DNA of 64,000 nt from NCBI RefSeq assembly GCF_900066015.1, contig NZ_LN890656.1:620001-684000 (forward strand), written 5' to 3'. Positions 15,990-24,013 of this stretch are shown piece by piece. The notes beneath the pieces are model-generated. The model was not told the DNA's origin. It made no database searches and saw nothing but the letters and a program-made list of their open reading frames with translations. Source of the stretch: Candidatus Promineifilum breve. Its GTDB lineage: Bacteria > Chloroflexota > Anaerolineae > Promineifilales > Promineifilaceae. The stretch's first letter is position 1. Each line of letters opens with the position of its first letter. Position numbers and translations under genes: made by a program.

Positions 15990-17903
15990 ATGAAACCGCG
16001 CATTGTCGGATTGTGTCTGCTGGCCCTTATGCTGCTCTTGGTCGGCATCATGCCGGCCGTCATGGCCCAGGGCGAGCCGAGCAACCCTCCCCCGCCGACG
16101 CCCGCCTTGCCCGCCCCGGCCGCCACGCCCCGGCCCCACCAGGGGCAGCCGGGCCTGGTGCCCTCCTCGCCCAATGATTTCACCGTCTCCGGGAAAGTGA
16201 CGGACGTTTTTAACCAACCCGTCACGGATGTTTGGTTCGACGTCTATAACACCAGCACCTGGGATTACTACACGACCTCAACCAATGCCAGCGGCAATTA
16301 TTCGCTCTCCCTGCCCGCCGGGGATTACGATATCGATCCCTATAAGTCCGGCTGGTTATTCAAGCCTGAGATGATCCATGTCACCGTCGGCCCGAACAAG
16401 CCCAACAAGAACTTCCAGGCCGTCGACGCGAATTGGCAGGTGGCCTGGTATAACGCGATCGAAGACGGCTACACCAACGAGGGCAGCAAGACCGCCAACT
16501 ATGGTTCGGCTTCCATTCTGCGCGTCAAGAACGCGGCGGCCGACATGAATGCCTACGTCAAATTCGACGTATATGACCTCGTGCAGGAAACGGAACCCGG
16601 CACCTGCTTCGCCACCGGCGATGGCTGGCTGATGACCTACGTCAAAGAACCCGGCCCCGACGGCGGCGGCGTCTACCCCGTCGGCAACAACTGGAACGAG
16701 ACGACCCTCAACTGGAATAATGCGCCGGCGATCACCGGCGACCCAATCGGCCAGTTCGGGGCCGAGACCGACGAAAGCAACGCCTGGGCGCGCCTATCGA
16801 AGCCGGCGACCGGTGACGGCGTCTACAGCTTCGCCATCCGGAACAATTCGTCTGACTCGGTCGATTACAGCAGTTGGGAGGGCGGCGATTATCCGTGGCT
16901 CGTCGTCGACTACCGGGTCGAGTATAAGGATTTCCTCTCGGCCAATATTTCCTATGACGACTGGGCCGGGTTAGCTCCCTTCACAGTTCAGTTTTTAGAC
17001 CGATCGTATGGCTGCGCCACGTCCTGGCACTGGGACTTCGGCGACGGCGCCACAAGTACTCAGCCGAACCCCAGCCACACCTATTCGTCCCCCGGCTATT
17101 ACGGAGTTAGCCTGACCGTGTCCAATGGTACCTCTAGCGTTAACGCGGGCGACGGCATCTATGTCGTCGAACCTGTCACGCAGTTCTTCATTAGCCCCGC
17201 CACCAATGCCACAATCGGCGGCATCGCCGCGCAGGCGGCCGACGTCCTGCTCTATGACCGGCCGTCCAACACCTGGACGATGGTCTATGACGGCTCGGCC
17301 CACAACACCCTGAAAAATATCAGCGCTGTGGATTTTGACGGCACAGACCTGCTACTGACTTTCAGCGCTAATCAGGCCATTCCCGGTCTGGGAACGGCGA
17401 CGCCGTATGACGTCGTCCGCTTCACGCCCGACGACCCCTATACCTACCCGCTTGGCTCCGGCAGTTTTTCATGGCAGTTCCAGGGCAGGCCAAAGGGGTT
17501 GACAACGGCCGGCGAGAAGATCGATGCTTATGCCTACTCCTGGGCAGAATTGTTATCCACGTCTGGAGCGGCGTCGTTGCCGACCGACCCAATCATCAAG
17601 CGGGCTGACGAAGACTTGTTCAGTTGGTATGCCTGGGATAACAGTTGGTTAACCTGGCCACTGGACGGCTCGACGATCACCGGTCTGGCCGCCGAAGACA
17701 TAAACGGCGTCGCGTACGATTGGACCGATGATTTGTACATCACCATCCTCGGCACCTTCAATCTGGGCGGGATCTCCGGCGACGGCAAAAGTATCGTCCT
17801 GCTAGAGGCTACCGGCGGCGGCTACACGCCATCGCTCGTGCCCTGGCTGGCCCCCGGCGCGACCTTCCCCTCCACCATCGACGCCATCGAGGTGGTGCGC
17901 TAG
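15990..17903 (+). CDS. Secreted DNRLRE/PKD protein with shared C-terminal domain
   Basis: A 637-residue exported protein. A signal peptide (residues 1-27, ending VMAQ) and a proline-rich linker are followed by a carboxypeptidase-regulatory-like beta-sandwich (FTVSGKVTDVFNQPVTDVWF, about 62-145). Next is a DNRLRE-like domain (GSKTANYGSASILRVKN...AYVKFDVYDL, about 150-310) and a PKD domain (about 313-392, with WHWDFGDGATSTQPNPSHTY). Residues about 395-637 are the C-terminal repeat domain shared with three neighbours, with VYDGSAHNTL and LDGSTITGLAAEDINGV. No catalytic domain is recognisable, so a binding or structural surface role is likely. AAGGAG lies upstream of the ATG. A predicted CRP-like site precedes its promoter. 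Confidence 0.88.
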   Translation: MKPRIVGLCLLALMLLLVGIMPAVMAQGEPSNPPPPTPALPAPAATPRPHQGQPGLVPSSPNDFTVSGKVTDVFNQPVTDVWFDVYNTSTWDYYTTSTNASGNYSLSLPAGDYDIDPYKSGWLFKPEMIHVTVGPNKPNKNFQAVDANWQVAWYNAIEDGYTNEGSKTANYGSASILRVKNAAADMNAYVKFDVYDLVQETEPGTCFATGDGWLMTYVKEPGPDGGGVYPVGNNWNETTLNWNNAPAITGDPIGQFGAETDESNAWARLSKPATGDGVYSFAIRNNSSDSVDYSSWEGGDYPWLVVDYRVEYKDFLSANISYDDWAGLAPFTVQFLDRSYGCATSWHWDFGDGATSTQPNPSHTYSSPGYYGVSLTVSNGTSSVNAGDGIYVVEPVTQFFISPATNATIGGIAAQAADVLLYDRPSNTWTMVYDGSAHNTLKNISAVDFDGTDLLLTFSANQAIPGLGTATPYDVVRFTPDDPYTYPLGSGSFSWQFQGRPKGLTTAGEKIDAYAYSWAELLSTSGAASLPTDPIIKRADEDLFSWYAWDNSWLTWPLDGSTITGLAAEDINGVAYDWTDDLYITILGTFNLGGISGDGKSIVLLEATGGGYTPSLVPWLAPGATFPSTIDAIEVVR

Positions 17904-17913
17904 GTTAATCCAT

Positions 17914-18290
17914 ACCTGACAGGCCGGCGGGCTACAATTCGCGGCCGGCCTGTCAGGCCCAGTTTGTAAATCGACGCCATCAAGTTGGCGCGATGTTCCT
18001 CCAAACCGGCAGGAGTTGGGCGTTGGGCGTCCGCAGCCAACCCCCAACTCCTGTCCGTTCTGCTCATTGAATCCCAGAAACCGAGTTTTTTCCTGAAAAC
18101 TCGGTTTCTTTCCAGGCTTTTCAGTAGTGACCTTGGGGACACAGAGTACACAGAGGAGTCACAGAGATTCACAGAGAAAGCGCCTTCTTCGCTCCGTGCT
18201 CTCTGTGACTCCTCCGTGATCTCTGTGTCCGCTTTTGACAACTGAAAAGCCCTGGGTTTCTTCCCTAAAAACTCGGTTTCCACGATTTTT
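17914..18290. repeat. Composite of three hairpin families before fba
   Basis: First comes a hairpin with arms CCTGACAGGCCGGC and GGCCGGCCTGTCAGG (17918-17959). Then a nested structure follows. GAAACCGAG...CTCGGTTTC hairpins lie at 18080-18108 and, degenerate, at 18254-18281. Inside these, CAGGCTTTTCAGT (18114) pairs with ACTGAAAAGCCCTG (18240). Innermost is a long hairpin of GACACAGAG-type units (18136-18230). No gene is seen in this 494-bp spacer. Confidence 0.85.
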
Positions 18291-18293
18291 TGC

Positions 18294-18299
18294 TATAAT
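18294..18299 (+). promoter_or_regulatory. -10 box of fba
   Basis: TATAAT lies directly after the composite repeat and about 99 bp before the fba ATG. No convincing -35 hexamer is visible, as that position falls in the repeat. Confidence 0.45.
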
Positions 18300-18397
18300 C
18301 CCCATCAGAGCGCGGAACCAGCGGCGCAGATTCACCCTTGCCCCCCTGCCCCCCCGCTCCCCTGCTCTTCCAAAATCCACCTCACAGGAGACCACCC

Positions 18398-19348
18398 ATG
18401 ATCGTCACCACCGCCCAGCTATTCCAGGAAGCCTACGGCCGCTACGCCGTCGGGGCCTACAACATCAACAACATGGAGCAAGCCCTCGGCCTCTTCCAGG
18501 GCCACATCGAGGCCCAGGCCCCGTTCATCATCCAGCTCAGCAAGGGGGCGCGCAAATACGCCAACGCCCGCGTGCTGGAGGCCATCATCCGCGCCGTGGA
18601 GAGCGAATACCCCGAAGCCATCTTCGCCGTCCACCTCGACCACGGCGACGAGCAGACCTGCTACGACTGCATCGACTCCGGCTTCTATAGCTCGGTGATG
18701 ATCGACGCCTCCCACGAGACGTTCGCCGAGAACGTCGCCATCACCCGCCGCGTCGTGGAGCGCGCCCACGCCAAAGGCATCAGCGTCGAATCGGAACTGG
18801 GCATGCTCGGCGGCGTGGAGGAAGACATCAAGGTTGACGAGAAGCACGCCATGCTGACCGACCCCGACGAGGCCCAGGCGTTCGTGGAGGCCAGCGGCTG
18901 CGACAGTCTGGCCGTCGCCATCGGCACCAGCCACGGGGCCTACAAGTTCGCCGGCTCCCAGGGGCTACACTTCGACCGCATCGAGGCCATCCAGGCCGCC
19001 CTGCCCGGCTTCCCGCTGGTCATGCACGGCAGCAGCAGCGTGCCCCAATCCGAGGTACAGCGCATCAACGCCGCCGGCGGCGCGCTGAACCCCAACGCCA
19101 AGGGGGTGGACGACAGCCAATTCGGCCGCGCCGCCAAACTGGGCGTGACCAAGGTCAACATCGACACCGACGGCCGCCTCGTCTGGACGCGCGTCCACCG
19201 CGAATTCTTCCGCGACCACCCCGAGGGCTTCGACTTCCGCACCCCCGGCAAGGAGTACGTCAAGGCTTACGCCGACTTCATCGTCGATAAGAGCCGCAAG
19301 CTGGGTTCGGCCGGGCACTTGGAAGAGGTTCGCGCCGCAGTGATGTAG
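18398..19348 (+). CDS. fba: Class II fructose-bisphosphate aldolase
   Basis: A 316-residue zinc-dependent aldolase that interconverts fructose 1,6-bisphosphate with glyceraldehyde 3-phosphate and dihydroxyacetone phosphate; in the Calvin cycle it also makes sedoheptulose bisphosphate. Metal and catalytic motifs are visible: HLDHGDEQT (catalytic Asp and Zn His), ELGMLGGVEED, GTSHGAYKF (Zn His), MHGSSSVP (Zn His) and GVTKVNIDTDGR. The sequence is closest to the class IIA/IIB type used by autotrophs. The start at 18398 follows ACAGGAG; a longer frame upstream is low-complexity proline. It is the third Calvin-cycle gene in the region, separated from prk by a secreted-protein gene, so it has its own promoter. 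Confidence 0.94.
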   Translation: MIVTTAQLFQEAYGRYAVGAYNINNMEQALGLFQGHIEAQAPFIIQLSKGARKYANARVLEAIIRAVESEYPEAIFAVHLDHGDEQTCYDCIDSGFYSSVMIDASHETFAENVAITRRVVERAHAKGISVESELGMLGGVEEDIKVDEKHAMLTDPDEAQAFVEASGCDSLAVAIGTSHGAYKFAGSQGLHFDRIEAIQAALPGFPLVMHGSSSVPQSEVQRINAAGGALNPNAKGVDDSQFGRAAKLGVTKVNIDTDGRLVWTRVHREFFRDHPEGFDFRTPGKEYVKAYADFIVDKSRKLGSAGHLEEVRAAVM

Positions 19349-19575
19349 GGCGGGTTGGTAACCCGCCCACCCCCGGCGGTCGAACCACACCGTGCGGTGG
19401 TTATGCTCGGCGGGTTTCAACCCGTCGCGTCGCGCCGCTCCGCCACAATGCCCGGCGGCCGAATCCGGCGGGATCAATCCCGCCGCTGCTATACGAAACC
19501 CGGCTGAAGCCGGTTGGCGGAGGGTAGCCTCTTCAACCGGCTTCAGCCGGGTTTTGTGTGCCAGCGGCGGGTTAT
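19349..19575. repeat. Cluster of short hairpins after fba
   Basis: Several perfect short hairpins stand in series: GGCGGGTTGGTAACCCGCC, GCGGGTTTCAACCCG, GGCGGGATCAATCCCGCC, and a larger one with arms AACCCGGCTGAAGCCGGTT and AACCGGCTTCAGCCGGGTT (19497-19557). The last ends in GGGTTTTG and could terminate fba transcription weakly. No gene is seen here. Confidence 0.85.
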
Positions 19576-19599
19576 CCGTTTTGACAACTAAACACGGCT

Positions 19600-20700
19600 A
19601 TGTCAGGTAGATACCGTCTTAAAAGTCAAGTACCCAGAGCAGGCGAAAGGGCAAAAGCCGGGTCAAAGGGGCGGCCGGACTTAAGGACGCCGAAGGCTAG
19701 ATGGAGCAGCTTGCGCATGGCGGCGACGACGATGACCATTTTGGGTTTGCCGGCGCGCTGCAGGCGCTGCTGCATGGCCTGGATGACAGGATTGTGGCGC
19801 AGGGCAACCAGCGCGGGCATGTACAACTGCGCGCGCAGGACAGCATTGCCCTTGCGGGAGGTGTGGCCGCGCCCATAGACCGATGTGCCGGATTGGCAAA
19901 CGGACGGAGCCAGGCCGGCATGGGCCACCAGTTGCCTGGGGTTGTCGAAGGCGTGGATGTTGGGCAACTCGACCATCAAGCGGACGGCGGTTAACAGACC
20001 GATGCCGGGGATGGAACGCAGCAGTTGGCAGGTGTGGCGCAGAGCGGGATGGGCCTGCAGATGGGCCTCAATGGCCTTTTGCAACGCCACGATCTGGGCC
20101 TCGAGCACGGCCAGGATGGCTTGCAGGCTGGCCTGAACGATGGGCGGATGAGAACCGGCGGTCAGGCGATTGCGCTCCTGCTGATGCATGTGTTGCACGT
20201 CGGCCACGCGCCGCACGAGGGCGCACAGCTCCTGCTGTTCCGCCGTGGGCGGCGTCCAGAGGGCAGGGCGCTGGGTGCGGCCAAAGTCCAGGATGAGGGC
20301 GGCATCCAGCCGGTCGGTCTTGGCCCGCCGGAGCTTGGACGCACCATAGGCTTTGATGCGCGCCGGATTGACGACCGAAACGGCGTGGCCTTGTTGGCTC
20401 AGGTAGTGGGCCAGGGCCTCACCGTATCGCCCGGTGGCCTCCTGGACCGCCCACACTCGGCCGGCCCCGTTTTTGTCCAGCCAGCGGCTCAGCGCTCGAA
20501 AGTCGGCCGGGTCGTTGTCAAAGCCGCGGCTGTTCTGCCGTGGCCCGACCTGTAACACGGCCTCGAACGTGGCCTTGGCGATGTCGATGCCCAGAAAGGA
20601 ATAGGTGTCTGACATGGTTGACGCTCCTGTTGGTTTGCTCGGATTGGCTTGACAGTCCGGCCCGGCCCTTCTGGTGAACACCCTTGTTCATTCAGGCTCT
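19600..20700 (-). mobile_element. IS110-family insertion sequence, ends not defined
   Basis: The region contains one IS110-type transposase. IS110 elements lack long terminal inverted repeats and usually carry a structured bridge RNA in a non-coding end. I could not define the ends: flanking host repeats end near 19575 and a gene remnant begins near 20708, so the coordinates are approximate. Confidence 0.5.
19626..20615 (-). CDS. IS110-family transposase
   Basis: A 329-residue recombinase. The N-terminal RuvC-like DEDD domain shows FLGIDIAKATFEA (first Asp), VQEATGRYGEAL (Glu) and AKTDRLDAALI (two Asp). The C-terminal transposase_20 domain has LRSIPGIGLLTAVRLMVEL, the GLAPSVCQSGTS segment with the catalytic Ser region, and RKGNAVLRAQLYMPAL. 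The length agrees with full-length family members, and no frameshift is seen, so it may be active. The start at 20615 (MSDTYSFLGID) is chosen because a longer frame reads into non-coding sequence. It sits between fba and a stretch of gene remnants. Confidence 0.95.
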   Translation of the reverse strand: MSDTYSFLGIDIAKATFEAVLQVGPRQNSRGFDNDPADFRALSRWLDKNGAGRVWAVQEATGRYGEALAHYLSQQGHAVSVVNPARIKAYGASKLRRAKTDRLDAALILDFGRTQRPALWTPPTAEQQELCALVRRVADVQHMHQQERNRLTAGSHPPIVQASLQAILAVLEAQIVALQKAIEAHLQAHPALRHTCQLLRSIPGIGLLTAVRLMVELPNIHAFDNPRQLVAHAGLAPSVCQSGTSVYGRGHTSRKGNAVLRAQLYMPALVALRHNPVIQAMQQRLQRAGKPKMVIVVAAMRKLLHLAFGVLKSGRPFDPAFALSPALGT

Positions 20701-20707
20701 TTCTGTG

Positions 20708-20809
20708 GTAGAATGGCCTACGATACCGTTCGTTCTGGCGAAGGGCTTGCGGGTAGGGGACCTCATCTACGTTTCAGGTGTAGCTACCCCTAGGGGCGAG
20801 GACAGGTTC
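20708..20809 (+). pseudogene. Possible RidA-family gene fragment
   Basis: One frame reads PFVLAKGLRVGDLIYVSG, which resembles the N-terminal strand of RidA/YjgF enamine deaminases. After about 34 residues the similarity stops and the frame runs into repeat DNA. The fragment lies next to the IS110 transposase, so it may be a gene cut by the insertion or by a later deletion. The match is short and is judged by eye. Confidence 0.35.
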
Positions 20810-20867
20810 ACCCTACCCGTGGCCTTTCGCCAGACATTACCTCCTTTCGCTTCCCCCTTCAAGATAC

Positions 20868-21015
20868 AAGGGGCGAGGCGACGGCGAAAAACCTCGTCAA
20901 AACATAGAACCTCGTCTCGCCGTCGCCTCGCCCCTCTTCGCCCCAGAGGGCCAGGCAACCGGGAGTGGAGGCTAAGGTGATCGGCCGAACCTCTTCCCGG
21001 TTGCCTGGCCCCTAC
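20868..21015. repeat. Two long hairpins downstream of IS110
   Basis: The first has arms GGGGCGAGGCGACGGCGA and TCGCCGTCGCCTCGCCCC (20873-20934). The second has arms GGCCAGGCAACCGGGA and CCCGGTTGCCTGGCC (about 20949-21010). A relative of the second lies at 45708-45770. Confidence 0.88.
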
Positions 21016-21239
21016 ACCTGGGTTATCCGCATTCATTCATCAAAACGCATCAACCCGCCACGCCAACCTATCACATCCACCACCCGGGCAGGTTGCCAAT
21101 CCGGCCAACATCACAGCGCGCGGCCCAGCGCCGGTTCCGGCTTGCACATCCGCATCAGGGGGCTGCCCAGGCTGTAGGGGATGAACTCCCCCAACGGCAT
21201 CACCTCGACCAGCGCCGACATCCGCGCCGCAAAATATGT

Positions 21240-21280
21240 TATAATCGTTCCGCGACGCCTGGATGGGGCGTCGCGATTTT
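21240..21280 (+). promoter_or_regulatory. TATAAT box followed by a leader hairpin with T-run
   Basis: TATAAT (21240-21245) is followed after five bases by a perfect hairpin CGCGACGCC-tggatgg-GGCGTCGCG (21251-21275) and ATTTTCT. It lies just upstream of the truncated ORF at 21298. It could be an attenuator or a stabilising 5' hairpin. Confidence 0.5.
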
Positions 21281-21297
21281 CTATAGAGGAGTAACCA

Positions 21298-21345
21298 TGC
21301 TGGTCGAACTCTCCCGCTTGCGCATCAAGCCCGGCAAAGCCCAGT
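21298..21345 (+). pseudogene. Truncated 16-codon ORF, DUF6176-like start
   Basis: The ORF MLVELSRLRIKPGKAQ has a good ribosome site (AGAGGAG) and stops after 16 codons. The beginning resembles DUF6176 proteins, which open with a similar LVRIKIKPGK strand. It may be a remnant after deletion or a short leader peptide; the sequence alone does not decide. Confidence 0.35.
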
Positions 21346-21441
21346 GATGAATAGCCCGCCATCGCTTTCGCTTTCGCAATCGTTCTGTGGCAAGCAACCG
21401 ACGGTCTCATTCACCCTAAAATCGCCAGGAGATAAATCCCC

Positions 21442-21858
21442 ATGAGTGAAAACAGTAACAAGACCCAATTCAACGACGCCGCCGTCACCGCTTTTCTCGA
21501 TGCCGTCCCCGACGAGCGCAAGCGCCGCGACAGCTACGTCATCCTGGAGATGATGCGCGAGATTAGCGGCGAGGAGCCGCGCATGTATGGCACGAGCATC
21601 GTCGGCTTCGGCAACGTCCACTATCAATATGAGAGCGGCCGCGAGGGCGACATGCCCGTCGTCGCCTTCTCGCCCCGCAAGCAAAACCTGACCCTCTACA
21701 TCACCACCGACGACGACGAATACGAGGCCCTGCGCGCCCGGCTGGGCAAGCACAAGGTCGGCAAGGTGTGCCTCTACATCAACAAGCTGGCCGACGTCGA
21801 TCCGGCCGTGCTGCGCGAGATGATCAGCCACACGGTTTCCACTGTGCGCGCCGGTTGA
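21442..21858 (+). CDS. DUF1801 domain protein
   Basis: A 138-residue cytoplasmic protein of the DUF1801 (YdhG-like) family. Family hallmarks visible are the RRDSYVILEMMREISGEEP segment, MYGTSIVGFGNVHYQYESG, the FSPRKQNLTLYI strand and GKVCLYINKLADVD near the end. No enzymatic activity is established for the family. AGGAG precedes the ATG. The gene is followed by 130 bp and then the trypsin-like gene, which has its own TATAAT box, so it is probably transcribed alone. Confidence 0.9.
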   Translation: MSENSNKTQFNDAAVTAFLDAVPDERKRRDSYVILEMMREISGEEPRMYGTSIVGFGNVHYQYESGREGDMPVVAFSPRKQNLTLYITTDDDEYEALRARLGKHKVGKVCLYINKLADVDPAVLREMISHTVSTVRAG

Positions 21859-21867
21859 TCGTTATGA

Positions 21868-21930
21868 TATAATTTCCCCAATCGCGTATCCCGCCGGGCC
21901 GTTGCTTGTTCCGGCGGTTTGCCGGTTATC
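21868..21930 (+). promoter_or_regulatory. TATAAT box and leader hairpin of the protease gene
   Basis: TATAAT (21868-21873) follows the DUF1801 stop. A hairpin CCGCCGG...CCGGCGG with a TTT tail lies about 20-45 bp downstream, in the predicted leader. The arrangement parallels that at 21240. Confidence 0.4.
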
Positions 21931-21988
21931 TTATATTCCTGTCGCCGGTCGCCTGGCCGGTGGCCCAGTTTGTTGTTGGGAGGATTTT

Positions 21989-23620
21989 GTGAACCAGATG
22001 GCGTCGTTTTCTGTTCGTTTCGTTCGTCTATCGCGGGTGGCGTTGATCCTGCTCTTCGCCTTCGCCCTGCTGCCGGCGGTGCTGGCCCAGGACGAAAGCC
22101 CGCCGCCCATCATCGGCGGCCAGGTCGCCGGCCCCGGCGAATGGCCGTGGCAGGTGGCGCTGATCGGCGCCGGCGGCGATCCCTATGCCGCTCAATACTG
22201 CGGCGGCTCGCTCATCGATGTCGAGTGGGTCGTCACCGCCGCCCATTGTGTCGTCGGCGACGATGCCAACGACGTCCAGGTGCTGGCCGGCATCCATGAT
22301 CTGGGCGACCCCGAGGCCGGCTACCAGCGCCTCGACGTGGCCCAAATCTACGTCCACCCGCAATATGAACAGGCGGCCCAATACGATAAGGACGTGGCCC
22401 TGATCCGCCTGGAAGACGCCGCCGACCTGGGGCCGACGCCCGGCGGCGAGATGGTTGCCACCATCCCGTTGGTCTCGGCCGGCGTCGGCAGCCTGGCCGG
22501 CGAACAGGCGTCGATCTCCGGCTGGGGCAGCGACGGCAGCGGCTATCCGGAAGACCTGATGGAAGCCGTCGTGCCCATCGTCACCAATGCCGATTGCAAC
22601 GACAGCAACAGCTACGACGGCGACATCACCGCCGCCATGCTCTGCGCCGGGTATACGGCCGGCGGCGTCGATACCTGCGCCGGCGATAGCGGCGGCCCGC
22701 TGGCAATTGACGGCCCGAATTGGAAGCTGGCCGGTATCACCAGTTGGGGCAACGGCTGCGCCCTGCCCAACTACTACGGCGTCTATACCCGCGTGTCACA
22801 GGTCGTGGGCTGGATCGAGGAAACGATGGGGACGGTGACGCCGCCCACCGAACTGGACGTCTACGTGACCGCCACCGCCGCGGGCACGACGAGCGACGGG
22901 CAAGCCTTCGACAAGCGCGACATCCTGCGCTGGGACGCCGGCACCGGCGACTGGTCGCTCTATCTGGACGGCAGCGCCCTCGGCCTGCCCACCAAGGCCG
23001 ACATCGTGGCCTTCGACATCCCCAACCCGGCCAACGGTTCGGCCGTCATGGCCTTCGCCAAGACGGTGACCATCACCGGCGTGGGCGCGGTGGCCGCCCA
23101 CGACTTGCTGCTGCGTGAGACCAACGGCTTCGCCCTGGGCTTCGACGGCTCCGACGTGGGCCTGACGACCGGCGGCGAGAAGCTCGACGCGGTGGAGATA
23201 CTGCCGGGCAACCTGTCGCCCATCGGCTCGAATTGCGACAAGTACATCCTGTTCAGCACCAAGACCGGCGGCACGGTGCCGGCCCACAACGGCGGCAATC
23301 TGCAATTCAAGGGCGAGGACGTGCTCGGCTTCTGCGGCACGCAATTGGGGGCCACCACCCAGGGGTCGTGGCATCTGCTCATCGACGGCTCGGTCGAAGG
23401 CATGCCCAAGAACGCCACCGTCAGCCTGTCGGCCAGCGCCGACGGCCAGACGATCTACCTGACGACCAAGGGCAATTTCAACGTTGACAGCGCGTCGGGC
23501 GGCCATTCGATGATCTATAGCTACAGCCTGGCGACCGACCAGTTCAGCGGCCCCATCTGGAGCGGCCCGGCCGAAGGGCTGCCCAAGACGGTGGATGGGC
23601 TGGACGTGATCGCGCCGTAG
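21989..23620 (+). CDS. Secreted trypsin-like serine protease with shared C-terminal domain
   Basis: A 543-residue exported S1 peptidase. A signal segment (LSRVALILLFAFALLPAVLAQ) is followed by IIGGQVAGPGEWPWQVALI, where the mature enzyme may begin at IIGG after activation. The triad is intact: His in VVTAAHC, Asp in YDKDVALIRLE and Ser in CAGDSGGPLAI. Cys residues around the active site suggest disulphides. Residues about 289-543 form the four-repeat C-terminal domain found on three neighbours, with LDGSALGL, FDGSDVGL, IDGSVEGM and GPAEGLPKTVDGLDVIAP. GTG at 21989 is preferred since GGGAGG lies six bases before it; ATG at 21998 is the alternative. Confidence 0.92.
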   Translation: MNQMASFSVRFVRLSRVALILLFAFALLPAVLAQDESPPPIIGGQVAGPGEWPWQVALIGAGGDPYAAQYCGGSLIDVEWVVTAAHCVVGDDANDVQVLAGIHDLGDPEAGYQRLDVAQIYVHPQYEQAAQYDKDVALIRLEDAADLGPTPGGEMVATIPLVSAGVGSLAGEQASISGWGSDGSGYPEDLMEAVVPIVTNADCNDSNSYDGDITAAMLCAGYTAGGVDTCAGDSGGPLAIDGPNWKLAGITSWGNGCALPNYYGVYTRVSQVVGWIEETMGTVTPPTELDVYVTATAAGTTSDGQAFDKRDILRWDAGTGDWSLYLDGSALGLPTKADIVAFDIPNPANGSAVMAFAKTVTITGVGAVAAHDLLLRETNGFALGFDGSDVGLTTGGEKLDAVEILPGNLSPIGSNCDKYILFSTKTGGTVPAHNGGNLQFKGEDVLGFCGTQLGATTQGSWHLLIDGSVEGMPKNATVSLSASADGQTIYLTTKGNFNVDSASGGHSMIYSYSLATDQFSGPIWSGPAEGLPKTVDGLDVIAP

Positions 23621-23631
23621 CGATTTTCCGG

Positions 23632-23797
23632 TAGGGGCGAGGCGGCGGCGCCTCGCCCTCTTTGTTCGTAGTAGGCACTTTAGTGCCGTCTGAAGAACGG
23701 CGATAAATCGCCTGACTACAAACGGACCTCTTTGTTCGTAGTAGGCACTTTAGTGCCCGTCTGAAGAACGGCGATAAATCGCCTGACTACAACTGAC
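23632..23797. repeat. Direct pair of GTAGTCAGGCG-type hairpin units
   Basis: A short GGCGAGGCGGCGGCGCCTCGCC hairpin-like copy (shown here only by its arms GGCGAGGC and GCCTCGCC) is followed by two nearly identical 78-bp units (23663 and 23731). Each unit holds GGCACTTTAGTGCC, GTCTGAAGAACGGC and GGCGATAAATCGCC, and closes with TGACTACAA, complementary to TTCGTAGTA. A related unit lies at 44430. Confidence 0.85.
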
Positions 23798-23806
23798 CTT
23801 CCAAAC

Positions 23807-23885
23807 ATGACATTTGTCACCCCAATTACATGACAATAGTGGTGACATGAGTTGATTGACTCACCCTCCGCTATTCGTTTATGCT
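23807..23885 (+). promoter_or_regulatory. Promoter region of the metallopeptidase gene
   Basis: ATGACATTTGTCAC (23807-23820) is, read on the other strand, a 12/14 match to the site before 15990. A second GGTGACATGA lies at about 23841. TTGACT (23856-23861), 18 bp and TATGCT (23880-23885) form a possible promoter. A further imperfect hairpin AACAGCGACACCCC...GGGTTGCTGTCGTT lies in the leader at 23950-23980. Confidence 0.4.
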
Positions 23886-24013
23886 CCTTCTAAGGATAAG
23901 CAGGTTTCTCTCACCATAGCCCTTATCTTTGCCAATTTGTCCGGTGGTTAACAGCGACACCCCATCGTGGGTTGCTGTCGTTTTGTCGTCCATTTGTTCC
24001 TGGGAGGATCACC

